NCBI GenBank assembly: GCA_035998445.1
Contig: DASYHQ010000063.1
Location: 24,580-88,579 of the forward strand
Origin: Tepidisphaeraceae bacterium
GTDB lineage: Bacteria; Planctomycetota; Phycisphaerae; Tepidisphaerales; Tepidisphaeraceae
Direction of reading: 5' to 3'
Length of the DNA stretch: 64,000 nt
Part shown: in pieces, positions 43,524 to 52,201 of the stretch
Layout of the letters: every line of letters starts with the position of its first letter
Numbering within the stretch: position 1 is the stretch's first letter
Made by a program: the position numbers and the translations under genes
The notes under the pieces: generated by a model
What the model saw: the letters and a program-made list of their open reading frames with translations, nothing else
Database searches by the model: none
Told to the model about the DNA's origin: nothing

Positions 43524-44022
43524 CTAGTTCTCCCAAGTCAGAACCAGGTCGCCGCTGGTGGTGTCGATGTGGCGGCTGAATCGCCAGCCATCCTGTTTGA
43601 GCCGGCTAACTTCCGGTGTCTCCATAGCTCGCCGTTCTTGATCCGGCGTGCCACGTGGGCCGCCGTCAAAACCTGTACCGGGTTTAACTGGACAAAACGT
43701 CAGGACATTGTGATGCCCCGCAGCGGCGACGGTGATGGCACGCTTTACCGCCTCCTGCCCGCGTACGTCAGCGAAGTCCAGCGGTGACGAGACCTGCGAC
43801 GCCATGTACGGTTGGCCATTCAGCTCGTACGGTTCGATTGGCAGCAGTTCGATCAGGAAGCTGACGGCGTCGGCGAGCGTGCGGACGGGGATAACGTCGA
43901 CGCCCTCCACCACCGTGGCTTCACAGCAGTTCTCGGCCGGCAGGATGACGCCTCGCAACCTCTTCTCGCGCCAGCATCGCCAACGAAATATCGACCTTGA
44001 TACTGCGCGCTTCTATCTCTTG
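43524..44022 (-). pseudogene. comM: comM (Mg-chelatase-like) internal fragment
   Basis: The stretch [40 protein letters not shown] and [25 protein letters not shown] is the middle of a YifB/ComM protein, just before the Walker A loop. After HHNVL the expected GPPGSGKT is absent and the frame runs into an unrelated tail ending LVLTWEN. Upstream, [15 protein letters not shown] is in another frame, needing a one-base change near 43,970. Both the N-terminal domain and the AAA+ core are missing, so this is a remnant. ComM drives branch migration in natural transformation; this copy cannot. Confidence 0.6.
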
Positions 44023-44084
44023 TGCGTGGGAGAAACTTTGGTGCCGAAAAAAAGTCACGCTCTTGCAGGAGCGGCTTGTCACGC

Positions 44085-44441
44085 TCAGGGACGCCGGTCG
44101 GGCCGCAGCCGCGCCCGCGCTGGCGACGCTGGACGAACTGTCGGCGCAGTGTTCCGTGGGGCTAGAGTCGAAGATCGCGCCGGTGTGGTGGTCCGTTCGG
44201 CTGCCAGGGCATATCGCAGGAACAGCGCCATCAGCTCGGCGCGCGAGTTCACGCCTAGCGCCACGTAGAGCGACTTCACGTACACGTGGACCGTGTGGAC
44301 ACTGAGCTCCATAGCGGTGGCCACCTGCTTTTCGCTCAAGCCGCCCAGTAACATCTCCAGCGTCTCCAGCTGACGGGAGGACAGCGCTTGCGCCTCGCGA
44401 GGGGCCAACGTACGGGTGATGTCTGTCGACGGCCTGGCCAT
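44085..44441 (-). CDS. LuxR-type helix-turn-helix protein
   Basis: A 118-residue protein from ATG 44441. Residues 17-72 are a LuxR/NarL-type HTH: LSSRQLETLEMLLGGLSEKQ, VATAMELSVHTVHVYVKSLY, VALGVNSRAELMALF. There is no receiver or ligand-binding domain; the short N-terminus is only about 15 residues. The C-terminal 45 residues are Ala/Arg/Pro-rich and may be out of register with the original protein. It starts eight bases after the previous gene's stop on the same strand. Confidence 0.7.
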   Translation of the reverse strand: MARPSTDITRTLAPREAQALSSRQLETLEMLLGGLSEKQVATAMELSVHTVHVYVKSLYVALGVNSRAELMALFLRYALAAERTTTPARSSTLAPRNTAPTVRPASPARARLRPDRRP

Positions 44442-44448
44442 CGTGTCT

Positions 44449-45048
44449 CTACGGGTTGCAGGACGAAGTGTAGATCCTCAGTTCGCCTCGGATGTTGTTG
44501 GCCGCAGGAGTCACGTTCGCGTCGGCCTGCAGGAGGACCCGCCCAGTCACGACGACCTTGTCGATGTCGTCCCTAGAGGGCGTCGCCGAGACTGAATCTT
44601 CGGCCGTGACATTGGACTGCCCCAGCGTGTCGGCGTCGGGGCATTGTTCCGCAGCAATGTCGACCGCTTGCTTTAGCACGCCGCCGACGAAGAACTCCAC
44701 GCGTAGCTCGCTCATCGCCATTCGGGTGCCGCCAGACATCGAATGTGCGGTGAACTCGACCTCATCGATCGCGCCGAAGCCAATTGCGCTTGTCGATACG
44801 GGGACGGTCACCCCCCCGATGACCGTCCACCCGACGGCGCCACCGCTACTGCCGACGCTCGCCACCAGCTGAACCGATACCCAGCCGGAGTCGATCCCGT
44901 CGCTGGGGCTCGCGTCCCAGACACACTGGCCCGTCACCGCGGGAATGCCTTGGGCGTCGTTGATGCCGTACTCGCTCACCGGATGGTTGGTGCTCGAGCC
45001 GTTGTCGCCGAACCTTACAAATGCCGTGAAACAGGGGAGGACGGACAT
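44449..45048 (-). CDS. Beta-rich hypothetical protein
   Basis: A 199-residue protein from ATG 45048. It is rich in Ser, Thr, Val and Gly with alternating beta patterns (DKVVVTGRVLLQADANVTPA, NNIRGELRIYTSSCNP). Four Cys are spread along the chain, as in exported beta-sandwich proteins, yet there is no signal peptide. It lies just upstream of the LuxR-type gene (eight bases), so they may be co-transcribed. Family not recognised. Confidence 0.55.
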   Translation of the reverse strand: MSVLPCFTAFVRFGDNGSSTNHPVSEYGINDAQGIPAVTGQCVWDASPSDGIDSGWVSVQLVASVGSSGGAVGWTVIGGVTVPVSTSAIGFGAIDEVEFTAHSMSGGTRMAMSELRVEFFVGGVLKQAVDIAAEQCPDADTLGQSNVTAEDSVSATPSRDDIDKVVVTGRVLLQADANVTPAANNIRGELRIYTSSCNP

Positions 45049-45153
45049 GGATGGTGACCGGTCGCTTTCCTTCGCAGGTGGACCCCCAACGTCAGCCGTT
45101 CATTAGTTAAATGTCCGTCTTCGCCGCGCGCTCACGCGAAATGGAAAGATTGT

Positions 45154-47112
45154 TTACGGCGACTCGGGCAGGCGGTCCTCGGCCACGACGCGAAACCCGG
45201 TGAGGGAATCGGCGGTGCCGGGGAACCTCGACCGGCGGGCCGCAGAGCGGATCGCCGAACGGTCGTCGGCGACGCTGCCGCCGCGCACGACCCGGGTCAC
45301 CATGCGCAGGTCGGCCGACCGATCGGTCGGGTGCCTCGGCCCGTAGGCGTCGGCGCACCATTCGGCCGCATTGCCGTGCATGTCGAAGATCCGCCAGTGG
45401 TTTGGCGTGCGCCGCGCGACCGGCTGCAGCGCCCCCTTGGCGTTGGCGGCGAACCAGGCGACATCCTCGGCGACGCCAGTCCCCGCGAACGGACCAGTCA
45501 TACCGGCGCGGCAGGCGAGTTCCCATTCTGCCTCGCGCGGCAGGCGGTAGGTTCGCCCGTCCCGCGCGCTCAGCTCTCGGCAGAACGCCTCCGCCTGCGC
45601 ATGAGTAACCGCCGTCACGGGGTTGTCATCGCTCACCTGCGGCGCACCCGGAGGGAGATCGCCCATCACGCTGCGGTACTGGCCGCGCGTCACCTCGGTC
45701 GTGCCGATCCAGTACGGCCGGTCGACGCGGACCACCGTCTCGTTCTCGTTTTGCTCACGACCCAGCTCCTCGAACGGACTGCCGAGCGTCACCGGTGTGG
45801 CGCCAACGCGGATGAACGCCATCCCCATGGCGTTGGTGAAGCTTGGTCGGTCGAACGGCTCGAACGGGGGCGGGCGGAGGTAGACCGCTGCCACCGCCAC
45901 GACGACCGATAAGCCGACCGTCGCGAGGACCGTCGCAAAGATCCGTTGCCGACGCTTCGCCGTCGGGCCGACGCCGGCCATGACCGGCCGGCCGTCGAGG
46001 AAACGCTCGATGTCCTCCGCGAACGCCAACGCGGTCGGGTACCGGAGACCGGGTGCCTTCGCGAGAGCCCGCTCCAATAGGGCCCACAACTGCCCCGGGA
46101 ACGGCCTGCGGCGTCCGTAGTAGTCCAGCCGGGCCGCTCGGCTTGGCGATCGCGTCGTTATGTTGGCAACGACCTCGGCGACCGAGCCTACGACGGGGTA
46201 CGGAAAGTCGCCGGCCAACCCGTGGTACAGCATCACGGCCAGCGCGTACACGTCGCTCGCCGGCCCGACCTCGACCACGCGACCGGCCGCCTGCTCAGGG
46301 CTCGCCCACGGCAGCGATCCGATGATCTGGCCGGTCATGGTCGCCGCCGTCGCGCCCGGCGCGTCACCCGTCACGGGCGAGAGCCGCGCGAAGCCGAAGT
46401 CGAGTATGTGCGGCGCCCCGTGCCGGTCCACGCGGACGTTCGACGGCTTCAGGTCACGGTGCACGATGCCCAGCTCGTGGACCTCGTGTGCGGCCAGCGC
46501 GGTCGTGCGGATGACGCGCAGCACCTCCCGGACGTACTCGTCGGGCCCGCGGCCCGGATCGGAACGGGTCACTGCCAGCCATTCGTCCAGCGGCAGGCCG
46601 TCGATCAGATCCATCGCGAAGTAGAACGACCCGTCGGCCGTCCGCCCGCGGTCGGTGACCCGGACGACATTTGGGTGGTCGACCGACGCGAGCACGGCCA
46701 CCTCCCGGTCGACCCGCGCGCGGTGTAGGGACGTGAGTAGCGGCCCGCCAGCGACGATCTTGACCGCGACGCGCCGCCCGGTCGATTCCTGCACGGCAGC
46801 GTATACGACACCCTGAGCGCCGGCGCCGAGCTCGCCGTCCAACGTGTAACCGCGGATCGCCTGACGCAAGGTCGGCTCGGGCTCGGTCGCGGTGGCTGGC
46901 GGAGCGTGCAATGCAGCACGGTGGATCGCGCGGACGGCGCGCAGCCGGTCGCAGAGTTCTGGGGCCAGCTCGGGGTGCGCCTCGATGAGCGTGCGGTCGT
47001 CGATCGCCTCGCTGGCGGCTCGGCGTGCGATCACGTCCAGGACGACGTCAGTCACCGCGCGCTCGCGCGCGCCGATGAGGGTCGATGGTATGGCGTCGGG
47101 CGGTTCAGGCAT
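45154..47112 (-). CDS. Ser/Thr protein kinase fused to FGE-like domain
   Basis: A 652-residue membrane protein. The kinase domain spans about 90-375: Gly loop LGAGAQGVVY at 95-104, Lys118 in VAVK, HRDLKPSN at 218-225, DFG at 238-240, and SPEQ at 271-274. A membrane helix follows (391-412). Residues 425-650 form a formylglycine-generating-enzyme/sulfatase-modifying fold (FGE): GTTEVTRGQYRSVM, YRLPREAEWELACRAG, NAAEWCADAYG, VRGGS. In this family the external FGE-like part is often a sensor rather than an enzyme. The gene follows an ECF sigma factor by 20 bases, so the pair probably transmits an envelope signal. Partner substrates are unknown. Confidence 0.85.
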   Translation of the reverse strand: MPEPPDAIPSTLIGARERAVTDVVLDVIARRAASEAIDDRTLIEAHPELAPELCDRLRAVRAIHRAALHAPPATATEPEPTLRQAIRGYTLDGELGAGAQGVVYAAVQESTGRRVAVKIVAGGPLLTSLHRARVDREVAVLASVDHPNVVRVTDRGRTADGSFYFAMDLIDGLPLDEWLAVTRSDPGRGPDEYVREVLRVIRTTALAAHEVHELGIVHRDLKPSNVRVDRHGAPHILDFGFARLSPVTGDAPGATAATMTGQIIGSLPWASPEQAAGRVVEVGPASDVYALAVMLYHGLAGDFPYPVVGSVAEVVANITTRSPSRAARLDYYGRRRPFPGQLWALLERALAKAPGLRYPTALAFAEDIERFLDGRPVMAGVGPTAKRRQRIFATVLATVGLSVVVAVAAVYLRPPPFEPFDRPSFTNAMGMAFIRVGATPVTLGSPFEELGREQNENETVVRVDRPYWIGTTEVTRGQYRSVMGDLPPGAPQVSDDNPVTAVTHAQAEAFCRELSARDGRTYRLPREAEWELACRAGMTGPFAGTGVAEDVAWFAANAKGALQPVARRTPNHWRIFDMHGNAAEWCADAYGPRHPTDRSADLRMVTRVVRGGSVADDRSAIRSAARRSRFPGTADSLTGFRVVAEDRLPESP

Positions 47113-47131
47113 GGACGGGAACGGCCGGTGG

Positions 47132-47734
47132 TTAGAAGAATGACGTCTCTGGGCCGAGCTGCTCCCTCAGCAGCTTGACCGCCCGGTTGCACAGCATCAT
47201 AGCCGAGCCCTCCGAGCGACGCATGCGCTGCGCGACCTCCCTAAACGGGTGACCGTCGAAGTAGCGCAGCACGATCGCCTCGCGGTACTCCGACGGCAGC
47301 GCGTCAACCGCGGACTCGACGGCGCGGACCGCCTCGTGCCGGGCCGCCGAGGCGCTGGGCGTGCGCCGGTGCTGCGCGACCTCGTCCAACATCGCGATGA
47401 TGCCCGTCGTCGTGTCGGCACCGCCGGATCGCTTCAGCGTTCGCTGCGCGCGGATCATGCCCAGCGCCTGGAACCGCACGATCGCTGCGAGCCAACCGTA
47501 GGCAGCCGACGCGTTCTCCAGCATGGCGTTGCCCCGGCTGCGGAACGCCTCGTAATACGCGTCCTGCAGCACGTCCTCGGGGTCAATGAGCGTGCGCAGG
47601 TCGCTGGGGATCATCCCACAGGCTAGGGCGTGAAGGTCGCGGTGGTGGATAAAGCAGAGCTGTTCGAACGCGCTAGCATCGCCGGCGGCGGCCCGCTGGA
47701 CGATCTGCTGGAGTATCGGATCCGCATTGCTCAT
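47132..47734 (-). CDS. ECF-type RNA polymerase sigma factor
   Basis: About 200 residues from ATG 47734 (MSNADPILQQIVQRAAAGDA). The frame upstream is not protein-like. Region 2 reads FEQLCFIHHRDLHALACGMI and IDPEDVLQDAYYEAFR, where the DVLQD motif binds core polymerase. Region 4 reads ALPSEYREAIVLRYFDGHPF then REVAQRMRRSEGSAMMLCNR. The region 2-4 spacing is typical of planctomycete ECF factors paired with Ser/Thr kinases. It is transcribed just ahead of the kinase, with a 20-base gap, so control by phosphorylation is likely. Confidence 0.85.
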   Translation of the reverse strand: MSNADPILQQIVQRAAAGDASAFEQLCFIHHRDLHALACGMIPSDLRTLIDPEDVLQDAYYEAFRSRGNAMLENASAAYGWLAAIVRFQALGMIRAQRTLKRSGGADTTTGIIAMLDEVAQHRRTPSASAARHEAVRAVESAVDALPSEYREAIVLRYFDGHPFREVAQRMRRSEGSAMMLCNRAVKLLREQLGPETSFF

Positions 47735-47932
47735 GTCGTCATCGACGTTCGGGGCTCCGATGAAGGGCGACCGGCGAGACGCCAGGAACGGCAGCGACGA
47801 ACGCGCGGCGCAATAAAAAGTCGGGAGTGCGAAAGGAGGGGGGGGAACCTTCCGCGGGGGTCTCCCGACGGCACATACCGTACCCGCGACGACCGGGTCG
47901 GGCAACCCGTGGGGCTCCGGTCCGCGCGACGG

Positions 47933-48760
47933 TCACTGCAAGTCGTAGTCGTACGGGGACCAGAGCGAGTCGAACTTGCTCTTCATCGTCACGCGGTCCC
48001 CGAGGTCGTCGGCGGACTTGAGGCTCACGTGGCCGTCGAGGTACCCGATGTGGACACGCCCGACCGCGGCCCCGGCGGCCGCACGGACGCCGCGCTTGCG
48101 GTGCAACCGGTAGGCGAGGTCCGACTCTACCATCTGCCATCGTCCGGCCCAGAAGCCCCCGGCGGCAAGGCCGACGAACTTCTCGCCCGGCGCGACCCCA
48201 CGATGGCCGATGATGTCGGTAGCGGCATACCCGGGCGGCACCGTCAGGGCGCGGAGGTAGCTCCAGCCCTCGGACACGAGGATCAGCTTCGAGGAGGGCT
48301 GCGCCCCCTGACGAAAGAACGTCCCGAGCAACGGTGGCGTGAGGTACGTTATGTCGCGATGCGAGCTCGCCCAGAAGTTCATCGCGTACGTGCGGAGGAT
48401 CGGCTCGTCGTCCGCCGGACATCGCAGGACCGGCGCGGTGATCGCCCCGGTCCCGTCATAGACCGTCCCGCCACCGATGAACCGTCCGATCCGGTCCCCG
48501 TCGGCCCATGAGCCGACCTGAATGGTTCCGTTCGGCGGGAACCTGCCGTGGTGCACCGTCGCATAATTGATTAACGCGATCGTGACCTGACGCACGTTGC
48601 TGGCGCACGCCGTGTCGCGAGCGGCGCTGCGCGCGGACATGGCGGCGGGCACCAGGACGCTGATCAGCAGGACGACGATACCGATGACGACGAGCAACTC
48701 GATGAGCGTGAAGCCGGACGGCGGGCGAACGGGTGAGCGTTTGCGTGCGGACGGCGACAT
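47933..48760 (-). CDS. Pseudopilin-like secreted protein (prepilin cleavage motif)
   Basis: A 275-residue protein from ATG 48760. The prepilin peptidase site and membrane helix are [20 protein letters not shown] at about 15-34, the type II secretion/type IV pilin N-terminal pattern. The C-terminus has HIGYLDGHVSLKSADD, the H-x-G-x-x-DGH-like end seen in planctomycete pseudopilin families (DUF1559-like). Cys pairs lie in the middle. It shares its transcript with the PEP-CTERM gene upstream (14-base gap). Such proteins are usually surface-exposed; its cargo is unknown. Confidence 0.8.
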   Translation of the reverse strand: MSPSARKRSPVRPPSGFTLIELLVVIGIVVLLISVLVPAAMSARSAARDTACASNVRQVTIALINYATVHHGRFPPNGTIQVGSWADGDRIGRFIGGGTVYDGTGAITAPVLRCPADDEPILRTYAMNFWASSHRDITYLTPPLLGTFFRQGAQPSSKLILVSEGWSYLRALTVPPGYAATDIIGHRGVAPGEKFVGLAAGGFWAGRWQMVESDLAYRLHRKRGVRAAAGAAVGRVHIGYLDGHVSLKSADDLGDRVTMKSKFDSLWSPYDYDLQ

Positions 48761-48773
48761 CGAGTGGCCTCGG

Positions 48774-49538
48774 CTATCGGGTGCGAAGCCGCGGCAGGCC
48801 GCGGGCCCGCGCGCGGAGAGCGGCCACAGCGATCATCAGGAGACCGGCGGTGGCGGCGGCCGGCTCGGGCACGTAGGTGATCTCGATCGTCGGCACGGCA
48901 CCCAGGTCGAGGTACTCCGGAGCCGTGGGGGCGTAGAAGGGGTCGGTGCCGAGGACGATGTAGCCGGATTTCCCCGTGACCGTCTCCCGGTCCGGGTTCA
49001 GCCGCAGGAAGAAGTACTTGTCGACGTTCGACGGGTCCGCGTAGAGACCGTTGAGGAACCCCGTCAGCCGTTCGTCAGCAGTTGATGAGGTTGAGCGGAC
49101 GATAGGGGTGGTCGGCGAGCCGAAGTCGAAGCTGCGCTGGATGATCGTGGCGTTAGGGTCGTCCGCACCCATGTAGTGCAGCGGCTCGGCGAACGTCTTG
49201 GACGCGGACCACGGGCCGCTGGCGTATAGGTCGATGCCGTAGTCCGGCGCCGCGATCAGCGAGAGGACCGTCATGCTGAACGACGCCCGCAATACTGGGG
49301 CAGGCCCGTCGGCCTCCGGCGCCGGCAGTTGGAACGGGAACAGGATGCCGCGCCCGCCGATGGGTCGCCTCGAATTCGAGCCGACGTGGAGTTCCTGCAT
49401 CAGGTGGTGCTGAAGCGAGTCGAGGGGTGTGTACGTCAGGTTGTCCTTATGGGCATGCAGCACCGCTGCTTCGACGACGGACGCGGACGAAACAAGAGTA
49501 ACGAGCAGGGCGGTTGCACGAGCGATTGTTAAAAACAA
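48774..49538 (-). CDS. PEP-CTERM secreted protein
   Basis: I chose TTG 49538 with GAGGAAC upstream; a longer open frame exists but its N-terminus is not signal-like. The product starts with a signal peptide (FLTIARATALLVTLVSSASV). The C-terminus is a PEP-CTERM sorting tail: VPEPAAATAGLLMIAVAALR followed by a basic tail. Between them is a beta-rich domain of about 210 residues containing YIVLGTDPFYAPTAPEYLDL. Processing by an exosortase is expected; no exosortase gene is in this window. The gene is upstream of the pseudopilin on the same strand. Confidence 0.75.
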   Translation of the reverse strand: MFLTIARATALLVTLVSSASVVEAAVLHAHKDNLTYTPLDSLQHHLMQELHVGSNSRRPIGGRGILFPFQLPAPEADGPAPVLRASFSMTVLSLIAAPDYGIDLYASGPWSASKTFAEPLHYMGADDPNATIIQRSFDFGSPTTPIVRSTSSTADERLTGFLNGLYADPSNVDKYFFLRLNPDRETVTGKSGYIVLGTDPFYAPTAPEYLDLGAVPTIEITYVPEPAAATAGLLMIAVAALRARARGLPRLRTR

Positions 49539-49960
49539 CTTAGGTTCCTCATATTGAGCGCGTGAAGATCCATCGCAGTATCGCGGGCGACGCGTCAATT
49601 ATCAAATTATGTCCTCGCCACGCTGGACGGACGATAGCACGGCATATCGATGGCGGTCAGATGGAGCGACGGCAAGATCTGAAAAGGACCTTCATTCGCA
49701 AGCTCTGAAGGTCAACTGATGATGCCTTTGCGGCGATCTACTTTCGACCGTTGGACTCCGATCCTGTGCATCCTGGCCTCGAATGGATGTATCCGACATG
49801 GCGGACGAGCACTGCTCGTGTCGCGTTCTTTGCAAACAATCGCAGATGTATCCGATCTTGTATCCGATCGCGCGATCGTCCGTTATCCGATTAACTCGGG
49901 GAATCGCTCGAAATTACTAGCCTTTCCGACGTTTTCGCGTGATAGGTGTCAAGCACCAAA
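49539..49960. other. No gene; TATCCGA repeats
   Basis: No supported gene. The heptamer TATCCGA occurs four times between 49790 and 49890, three of them spaced by about 10 to 60 bases. The stretch is AT-richer than its neighbours and includes the upstream region of the PEP-CTERM gene on the minus strand. Confidence 0.4.
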
Positions 49961-50007
49961 TCGGACTACGGATCAGGGGGTTGGAGGTTCGAATCCTCCC
50001 GGCTGCA
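49961..50007 (+). tRNA. 3' half of a tRNA-Arg(ACG), truncated
   Basis: The stretch TCGGACTACGGATCAGG carries a tRNA-Arg-like anticodon loop (CTACGGA, anticodon ACG). It is followed by a T arm GGAGGTTCGAATCCTCC and the 3' acceptor strand CGGCTGCA. The matching 5' acceptor (TGCAGCCG or similar), and a proper D arm, are absent upstream. The anticodon stem also has one mismatch. This is the pattern left when an element integrates at the 3' end of a tRNA gene, so it may be an attachment-site remnant. CCA is not encoded. Confidence 0.55.
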
Positions 50008-50043
50008 TTCTCCTTTACCTGAACAACTTAGAGAACAACTGAC

Positions 50044-50064
50044 GCCTCTGAAAAGAGGCTTTTT
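50044..50064 (+). terminator. Intrinsic terminator
   Basis: Stem GCCTCT (50044-50049), GAAA tetraloop, AGAGGC (50054-50059), then five T residues. This is a textbook Rho-independent terminator, about 37 bases after the tRNA fragment. Confidence 0.85.
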
Positions 50065-50108
50065 AGCGTATCGACGCTAGCCATTACGATCGCGGCAGCC
50101 AGACCGCA

Positions 50109-50798
50109 CAGGTAATGCCACTGGCGATCGGCCTCGTATCGCACGCTGACCGACAGCGCGTTCTGGACACGCTCATCCCGACGTGCGGGCCCATGAGAAT
50201 CACATCACCGCGGGCGACATCGGCTACCGCTACGTGCTAGCCGCGCTCGCCGAGGCCGGTCGGTCCGACGTGATCTTCGATATGCTCTTGCGCGCCGACA
50301 CGCCCAGTTACGGCGCCCAACTCGCCGCCGGCGCGACGTTGACGGAAGCGTGGGACGCCAACCCGCGCAGCTCGCTCAACCACATGATGCTCGGTCACGC
50401 CGAGGAGTGGTTCTTCCGTTACCTCGCCGGCATCCGCATCGACCTCGCCGCCGCCGACGGCGCACCGCGGGTGCTTCATCGATCCGCACGTCGTCGGTGA
50501 CGTTGTTTGGTGCCGTGCCCACCACGATTTTTCGTCCGGCCGGATCGCGGTGGCATGGGAGCGGCACGGCGACCGCGTGACCGTCCACGCGACGCTCCCG
50601 CCGGGACTACGCGCCGCCACGCGGCAAAGCAATGGGCTTGAACCGCTGGGTGCTCGCGTCCACGCGTTCGAATGTCCATTGATGAGCGAGAGGTTCCCAC
50701 CAACGGCGCGGCATGGCGACAACAGTGGTGGCACGATCGGCAGGCCATTACTAGGGCCTGCCGATCGTGCGCCCGGCTGTCGCGACAAACAGCAGTAG
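50109..50798 (+). pseudogene. 3' remnant of a GH78 alpha-L-rhamnosidase
   Basis: The stretch reads AMPLAIGL-type residues (MPLAIGLVSHADRQRVLDTL), then after a frame change HENHITAGDIGYRYVLAALA, TEAWDANPRSSLNHMMLGHA and EEWFFRYLAGIRIDL, which is the C-terminal part of the (alpha/alpha)6 domain of rhamnosidases. A second frame change leads to IDPHVVGDVVWCRAHHDFSS and the C-terminal beta domain (GRIAVAWERHGDRVTVHATL). Each break is repaired by one base in a CCC or GGG run. The catalytic N-terminal two thirds are missing. It begins right after the tRNA fragment and terminator. An intact GH78 gene lies at 52,858-55,143. Confidence 0.65.
50731..50770. terminator. Perfect 16-bp hairpin between convergent genes
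   Basis: The arms at 50731-50746 (GCACGATCGGCAGGCC) and 50755-50770 are exact inverted repeats with an 8-base loop (ATTACTAG). It lies between the rhamnosidase remnant and the convergent GH5-like gene ending at 50831. It is probably a bidirectional terminator. Confidence 0.6.
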
Positions 50799-50830
50799 AT
50801 AGGCCGGAGGGTGGCAGATCGGTGAGCAGT

Positions 50831-52189
50831 CTAAATCCGCCGGCTCAACGCGCGGCGATCGGGGCGTCGAAACAGGCCGATCATCAGGATTACGGCCGCC
50901 AGCGAAGTCGGTTCGGGCACGATGCGGGTGTTGTACTCTTGAAGCAGATCGAGTTGATACGAGCGGCTATTGGTCGCCGTGACGTTGAAGCCGAGCTGTG
51001 TCGATTCCGCGTTGTTCGAGTCGTAGACCCACAGCGCCGCCATGGGAACGTCGGCCGCGACGTATGCGTCCAGCAGCACGCGCAGCCGCTGCTCGGTGTC
51101 GTTGGACGGGTTGCCATCATCGGGAATAGGGAAATCAAACGTGTCGGCGACGCCGAACTCACCTAGGAATAGCGACTTCCCCGACGCGTCCGCCGCCGCG
51201 ACCAGCTGCGCGAGCACGGCGGTGTAACCCGAGTTAGGTGCATCGGCGAACCGCGCTGATGCGGCGGTCTGCTGGTCGCGATTGTTGCCCAACAAGGCAT
51301 GGTGATACGCGTGGACGCTGATCGCGTCCACCGCGGCGTGGTCGTCGATGGTGATCTGTCGGAACTCGGCGGCGGTGTCGCGAACGAAGGTGTTGCTTTG
51401 CCGCAACTCAAATTGCGCCGGTCGCGAGACGCTGTGGCCCGTCGTAGTCGCGCGCCCCGGATCGATCGATCGCGCGATCCCGGCGAATTCTGCGATGGCG
51501 GCGCGCACCGCGTCGCTGCTGATCTTGTCGGCGGCGGTGCGCTGCGCGGGCGTGCCCTGGGCGACGTTCACGCCAGCGTTTGCGTCTTGTGTCGGCAGGT
51601 CTTGCGCGAGGTTGAACTCGTTGCCGAACTCCCACATCAGGATCGCCGACGAGTCCTTGTAACGCGTGATGACGTCCGTGGCGTACTGACGGGCGAGCGT
51701 GCGGGTTTGGCTCGTGGCGTTGCCCCAGGCGTTGCCGCTCTCGCCGACAAGGTCGGGCAGCGCGAACCGGTTCCAGAACAGCGACGGCACCAAGTCCACG
51801 CCGTGCGACTCGGCCGAGGCGATCACACCGTCCATCCGGCGGAAGTACTCCGGCTTGTCGTCACGGTAGAGCTGCAGGTCGTTGGCGTAGAAGCCACCAA
51901 GGTTCAGCCGGGCAAATGGGATGTCGCGCGCGCCGAGCGCGGCAAAGCCGGCGTCGTAGGATGTGTTGGCACCGTCGCGCAGCGTTCGCAGGAAGGCGTC
52001 GTAATAGTTCACGCCAAAGCCACGGTAGGCAACGCCGTCCCGGCGGAACTCTCCGTCAACGACGCTCAACGGCGCCGCCGACGCGGGTGCGGCAGCAAGG
52101 GCCAGCAGGGCGATGACGTTGCGAAGCTGTTGGCGAGCATTTGAGAAGTAAGGCAACGCGTTCTCCGGTTCGACTGGGCGGACACACAT
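50831..52189 (-). CDS. GH5-like glycoside hydrolase with PEP-CTERM tail
   Basis: A 452-residue exported protein starting at ATG 52189. The signal is VIALLALAAAPASA near 25-38. The catalytic core is a (beta/alpha)8-type fold: acid/base Glu in LMWEFGNEFN near 185 and nucleophile Glu in LFLGEFGV near 340. The His-rich VHAYHHALLG near 290 matches GH5/GH2-like cellulase or mannanase clans. The C-terminus is a PEP-CTERM tail (VPEPTSLAAVILMIGLFRRP). It ends a minus-strand carbohydrate operon with the GH78 and lyase genes. Exact substrate is unknown. The start has no good ribosome binding site and could lie further downstream. Confidence 0.7.
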   Translation of the reverse strand: MCVRPVEPENALPYFSNARQQLRNVIALLALAAAPASAAPLSVVDGEFRRDGVAYRGFGVNYYDAFLRTLRDGANTSYDAGFAALGARDIPFARLNLGGFYANDLQLYRDDKPEYFRRMDGVIASAESHGVDLVPSLFWNRFALPDLVGESGNAWGNATSQTRTLARQYATDVITRYKDSSAILMWEFGNEFNLAQDLPTQDANAGVNVAQGTPAQRTAADKISSDAVRAAIAEFAGIARSIDPGRATTTGHSVSRPAQFELRQSNTFVRDTAAEFRQITIDDHAAVDAISVHAYHHALLGNNRDQQTAASARFADAPNSGYTAVLAQLVAAADASGKSLFLGEFGVADTFDFPIPDDGNPSNDTEQRLRVLLDAYVAADVPMAALWVYDSNNAESTQLGFNVTATNSRSYQLDLLQEYNTRIVPEPTSLAAVILMIGLFRRPDRRALSRRI

Positions 52190-52201
52190 GTCGCGGAACG
52201 A

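Noticed and set aside
49719..50042. 107-codon frame ending in GVGGSNPPG
   Set aside because: That tail is the translated T arm of a tRNA, a common false gene call.
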